A stretch of 17,421 nucleotides of DNA. Source: Bacteroidota bacterium (GTDB lineage Bacteria > Bacteroidota > Bacteroidia > Bacteroidales > VadinHA17). Positions within the stretch are counted from its first letter, which is position 1. Each line of letters starts with the position of its first letter. The stretch covers positions 1-17,421 of the forward strand of contig DAOVLD010000010.1 in assembly GCA_030631445.1 (NCBI GenBank), given 5' to 3'. The position numbers were made by a program, and so were the translations under genes. Shown in pieces: positions 15,217-17,421 of this stretch. Below the pieces are notes generated by a model that was not told where the DNA came from, searched no databases, and worked only from the letters and a program-made list of their open reading frames with translations.

Positions 15217-17223
15217 TCATTGTTTTTCAGTTAGTTTCTTACACTTCTGTGCAATATGTTCGGCAGTAAGTCCGAAAGCCTTCATAAGATCCCAAGGATT
15301 ACCTGATTCTCCGAAAGAATCATTTATACCCATCATTTCCATAGCAAAAGCTTTTAAATGGTTTCCCGCAACAATGCCTCCGGCTATAATATTGCCAAAA
15401 CCTCTCACCTGCTGTTCCTCAACCGTAAGTATCCTGCCTGTTTCCTCAGCCGCCCTCATCAGGCATTCTTTATCAAGGGGTTTTACAGTATGCATATTTA
15501 TAATCCGTGTTTCGATCCCGAATTCCTGTTTTAGTATCCATGCAGCGCGCATTGACTCTGCAACCATCGGTCCACATGAGACGATGCAAATATCCTCATT
15601 CTCATTTTTATAATCATTGCTGATGTAGATTTCAAAGGCATCGATGAAATTATCCTGAACCTGGCGGAAACGTATGATATTTGCCATGCCAAACACATAG
15701 GGTGTTTCAGCATTTGTTACAACAGGAGTTGCCTCCCGCCCGAACCTGATGTATCCCGGTCCCTGAATTCCTGTAATTGCCTTGGTAGCCTTCTCGGTTT
15801 CCAATGCGTCACAAGGAACAACCAGCTTCATGTTGGGGAGATAATACATCAGGGGTATCTCCTCCAATGCCTGGTGTGTTGCTCCATCAGGGCCGACAGA
15901 GATACCACCGTGAGCCCCGGCGATCTTTACATTCAGGTTATTATAACATAGAGTAGTCCGTATCTGGTCCCAGTTGCGGCCAGAAACAAAAACACCGTAG
16001 GAACCTATGAATGAGGTCTTGCCTTCCTTGGCAAAACCGGCAGCCACGGTGGTCATATTCTGTTCTGCTATACCCATGCTGAAGAACCGTTTCTTTCTTT
16101 CAGGATGGCCTTTGAAAAAATCGTCCATCTTTATTGAGCTGGTAATATCAGCCCCGAAAGCCACTGTAATCTCATCCCCACCGAGGGAAGAGAGGGCCCT
16201 GCCAAACCCCATTCTTGTAGGATCCATTTCAACCATCATGATATCCGTTTGATTCCACCAGTAATCCTTGCTATATGATGGCAACGATCCCTTTAATTTA
16301 CTTTTTACTTCTTCATAGTAATCTTTTGCCCTGCCAAGAAGTCCATCAATAGCTTCAGGTGTGAAAGCATGGTCATCTCCTCCATATATATCCAGTAATG
16401 CCCGTTCGAGTGATTCATTGCCATAACGGCCATCCCGCGGGGGAATACCATGGTATCCGGTAACATTTTCAGCAAAGGAAACCCCCTTGCCCTTGATTGT
16501 TTTTGCTATGATTACTACCGGTTTTCCTTTGATTTTTTTTGCTATTTCGAATGCTTCGAGCAGCTTTTCAATGTCATGGCCATCAGCCTGGATCACTTCC
16601 CATCCAAATGCCCTGTATTTTTCCGCAAGGGGAGCCACATTCATAACTTCATCCGTCGTCCCGTCAATTTGTAAACCGTTGAGATCAATTATACCAACAA
16701 GATTATCAAGGCGATAGTGGGCGGCGCTCATCACAGATTCCCATATAGATCCTTCCTGTTGTTCCCCGTCACCCATTATACAGTATACACGGTAGTTCTT
16801 CTCGTCGAGTTTTGCACTGAGGGCTGATCCCACAGCAACACCCAGGCCCTGCCCCAGTGATCCTGCAGATATTTCAATACCTGGCAGAACAAAACGGTTG
16901 GGATGACCTTCAAATCCTGACCATAGCTGACGAAGCTTCACTGTCTCCTCCAGCGGGAAATATCCGGCCATGCCTAATGCTACGTAGAGAGCAGGTGCTT
17001 TGTGCCCGACCGACCAGATAACACGGTCACGGTCTTCCCACTCAGGATTCAGGGGATCGTGATTAATCACTTTCAGATAAAGGACGGCTGCAATATCCAT
17101 TATGGACAAGGTACCTCCTGTATGCCCTGACCCGGCAGCCGTGAGAGCGATCATATTATAAGCTCTCATTTCCTTTGCTTTCTCAACCAGATCCTTTATC
17201 GAAATATCCTTAGCTTTTCTCAT
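15217..17223 (-). CDS. tkt: Transketolase (fused N- and C-terminal halves)
   Basis: 668-residue thiamine-diphosphate enzyme that moves two-carbon ketol units between sugar phosphates in the pentose phosphate pathway. N-terminal PP domain: GSGHTGG (31-37) with the active-site His34, and the ThDP motif GDGEQQEGS (151-159) with the matching Asn182 in LNGLQID. Pyr domain: MGIAEQNMTTVAAGF (383-397) with the ThDP-activating Glu387, and GAHGGISVGPDGATHQ (about 440). C-terminal domain ends near QVRGFGNIIAGGIVAG. Length equals the usual 620-680. Its sequence is closer to the two-subunit transketolase type, fused into one chain. It ends in TGA; the sialidase-like gene starts 26 bp later. Probably a paralogue specialised for a catabolic operon rather than the only copy of the organism, an inference from its neighbours. 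Confidence 0.95.
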   Translation of the reverse strand: MRKAKDISIKDLVEKAKEMRAYNMIALTAAGSGHTGGTLSIMDIAAVLYLKVINHDPLNPEWEDRDRVIWSVGHKAPALYVALGMAGYFPLEETVKLRQLWSGFEGHPNRFVLPGIEISAGSLGQGLGVAVGSALSAKLDEKNYRVYCIMGDGEQQEGSIWESVMSAAHYRLDNLVGIIDLNGLQIDGTTDEVMNVAPLAEKYRAFGWEVIQADGHDIEKLLEAFEIAKKIKGKPVVIIAKTIKGKGVSFAENVTGYHGIPPRDGRYGNESLERALLDIYGGDDHAFTPEAIDGLLGRAKDYYEEVKSKLKGSLPSYSKDYWWNQTDIMMVEMDPTRMGFGRALSSLGGDEITVAFGADITSSIKMDDFFKGHPERKKRFFSMGIAEQNMTTVAAGFAKEGKTSFIGSYGVFVSGRNWDQIRTTLCYNNLNVKIAGAHGGISVGPDGATHQALEEIPLMYYLPNMKLVVPCDALETEKATKAITGIQGPGYIRFGREATPVVTNAETPYVFGMANIIRFRQVQDNFIDAFEIYISNDYKNENEDICIVSCGPMVAESMRAAWILKQEFGIETRIINMHTVKPLDKECLMRAAEETGRILTVEEQQVRGFGNIIAGGIVAGNHLKAFAMEMMGINDSFGESGNPWDLMKAFGLTAEHIAQKCKKLTEKQ

Positions 17224-17255
17224 TGTCTTTTTACCAATTGAGGGTTTTGTATTTT

Positions 17256-17421
17256 TTAAATGAAACTTCCAAATCTTGGTCCGCCTGCTTTTTCAGAGGC
17301 CTTTTCATATTTGACCCACAAAGAGTCTTTACCCATAAACCATACCCTGACCGCCTTGATATCCGACAAATCCTCAGTACCGTCAGTTGTGATGGTGAAT
17401 GAGGTGACCTTCTGGGAAGGA
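17256..17421 (-). CDS. C-terminal end of a sialidase N-domain-like protein, start outside window
   Basis: The last 54 codons of a gene that enters from the right edge, ending in TAA at 17256-17258, 32 bp before the transketolase start. SQKVTSFTITTDGTEDLSD followed by IKAVRVWFMGKDS resembles the beta-rich N-terminal domain that precedes the propeller of Bacteroidota exo-sialidases (strand, TxDGTxDLxDI, then VRV-aromatic). If so, a stop so soon after this domain means the propeller is lacking, and the gene may be truncated; or the domain is used alone. Only a piece is visible, so the call is tentative. Confidence 0.45.
   Translation of the reverse strand, partial: PSQKVTSFTITTDGTEDLSDIKAVRVWFMGKDSLWVKYEKASEKAGGPRFGSFI

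Overview
The window looks like a chromosomal segment of a Bacteroidota bacterium, probably a Bacteroidales/Marinilabiliales-type lineage. It is AT-rich, has several TAnnTTTG promoter elements (one with TTG at exactly 19 bp), encodes a zinc-less type B ribosomal protein L31, and carries an IS1380-type transposase piece. The assignment is by recognition only, since no database could be searched.

Left part (1-7226, all minus strand): housekeeping and envelope genes. These are lon (3' end outside the window), rpmE2 with its own promoter and terminator, a GNAT-like protein, a class V aminotransferase/cysteine-desulfurase-like enzyme, and a polytopic polysaccharide flippase. About 1.4 kb follows (7227-8626) with no convincing gene but many short structured repeats, including a perfect 131-bp direct repeat whose copies lie 675 bp apart.

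Middle part (8627-12945): tRNA-His(GTG), a terminator hairpin, and a tyrosine recombinase reading away from the tRNA, the usual layout of the integrase end of a tRNA-targeted element. A half-tRNA-like sequence and a terminator close this unit. On the minus strand follows a compact accessory cassette: a damaged DUF3800-like gene, a protein of unknown function with an R-x4-H HEPN-type motif, and a DUF4238 protein. The composition and neighbours suggest a defence or other accessory cargo. This cassette is the best candidate here for something undescribed.

Right part (12919-17421, minus strand): a partly decayed carbohydrate-catabolism cluster. In transcription order it has the tail of a sialidase-N-domain-like gene, an intact transketolase, an Asp-box (sialidase/BNR-like) secreted protein broken by a TGA stop, a fragment of IS1380 transposase, and a hydroxypyruvate/D-glycerate reductase (hprA) with a frameshift and no C-terminus. 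The broken 3' end of hprA abuts the broken 5' end of the DUF3800-like gene, which marks a rearrangement joint at about 12890-12945. Transketolase, glycerate dehydrogenase and two sialidase-like genes would fit one sugar-degradation operon that has since been damaged by IS insertion, deletion and point mutation.
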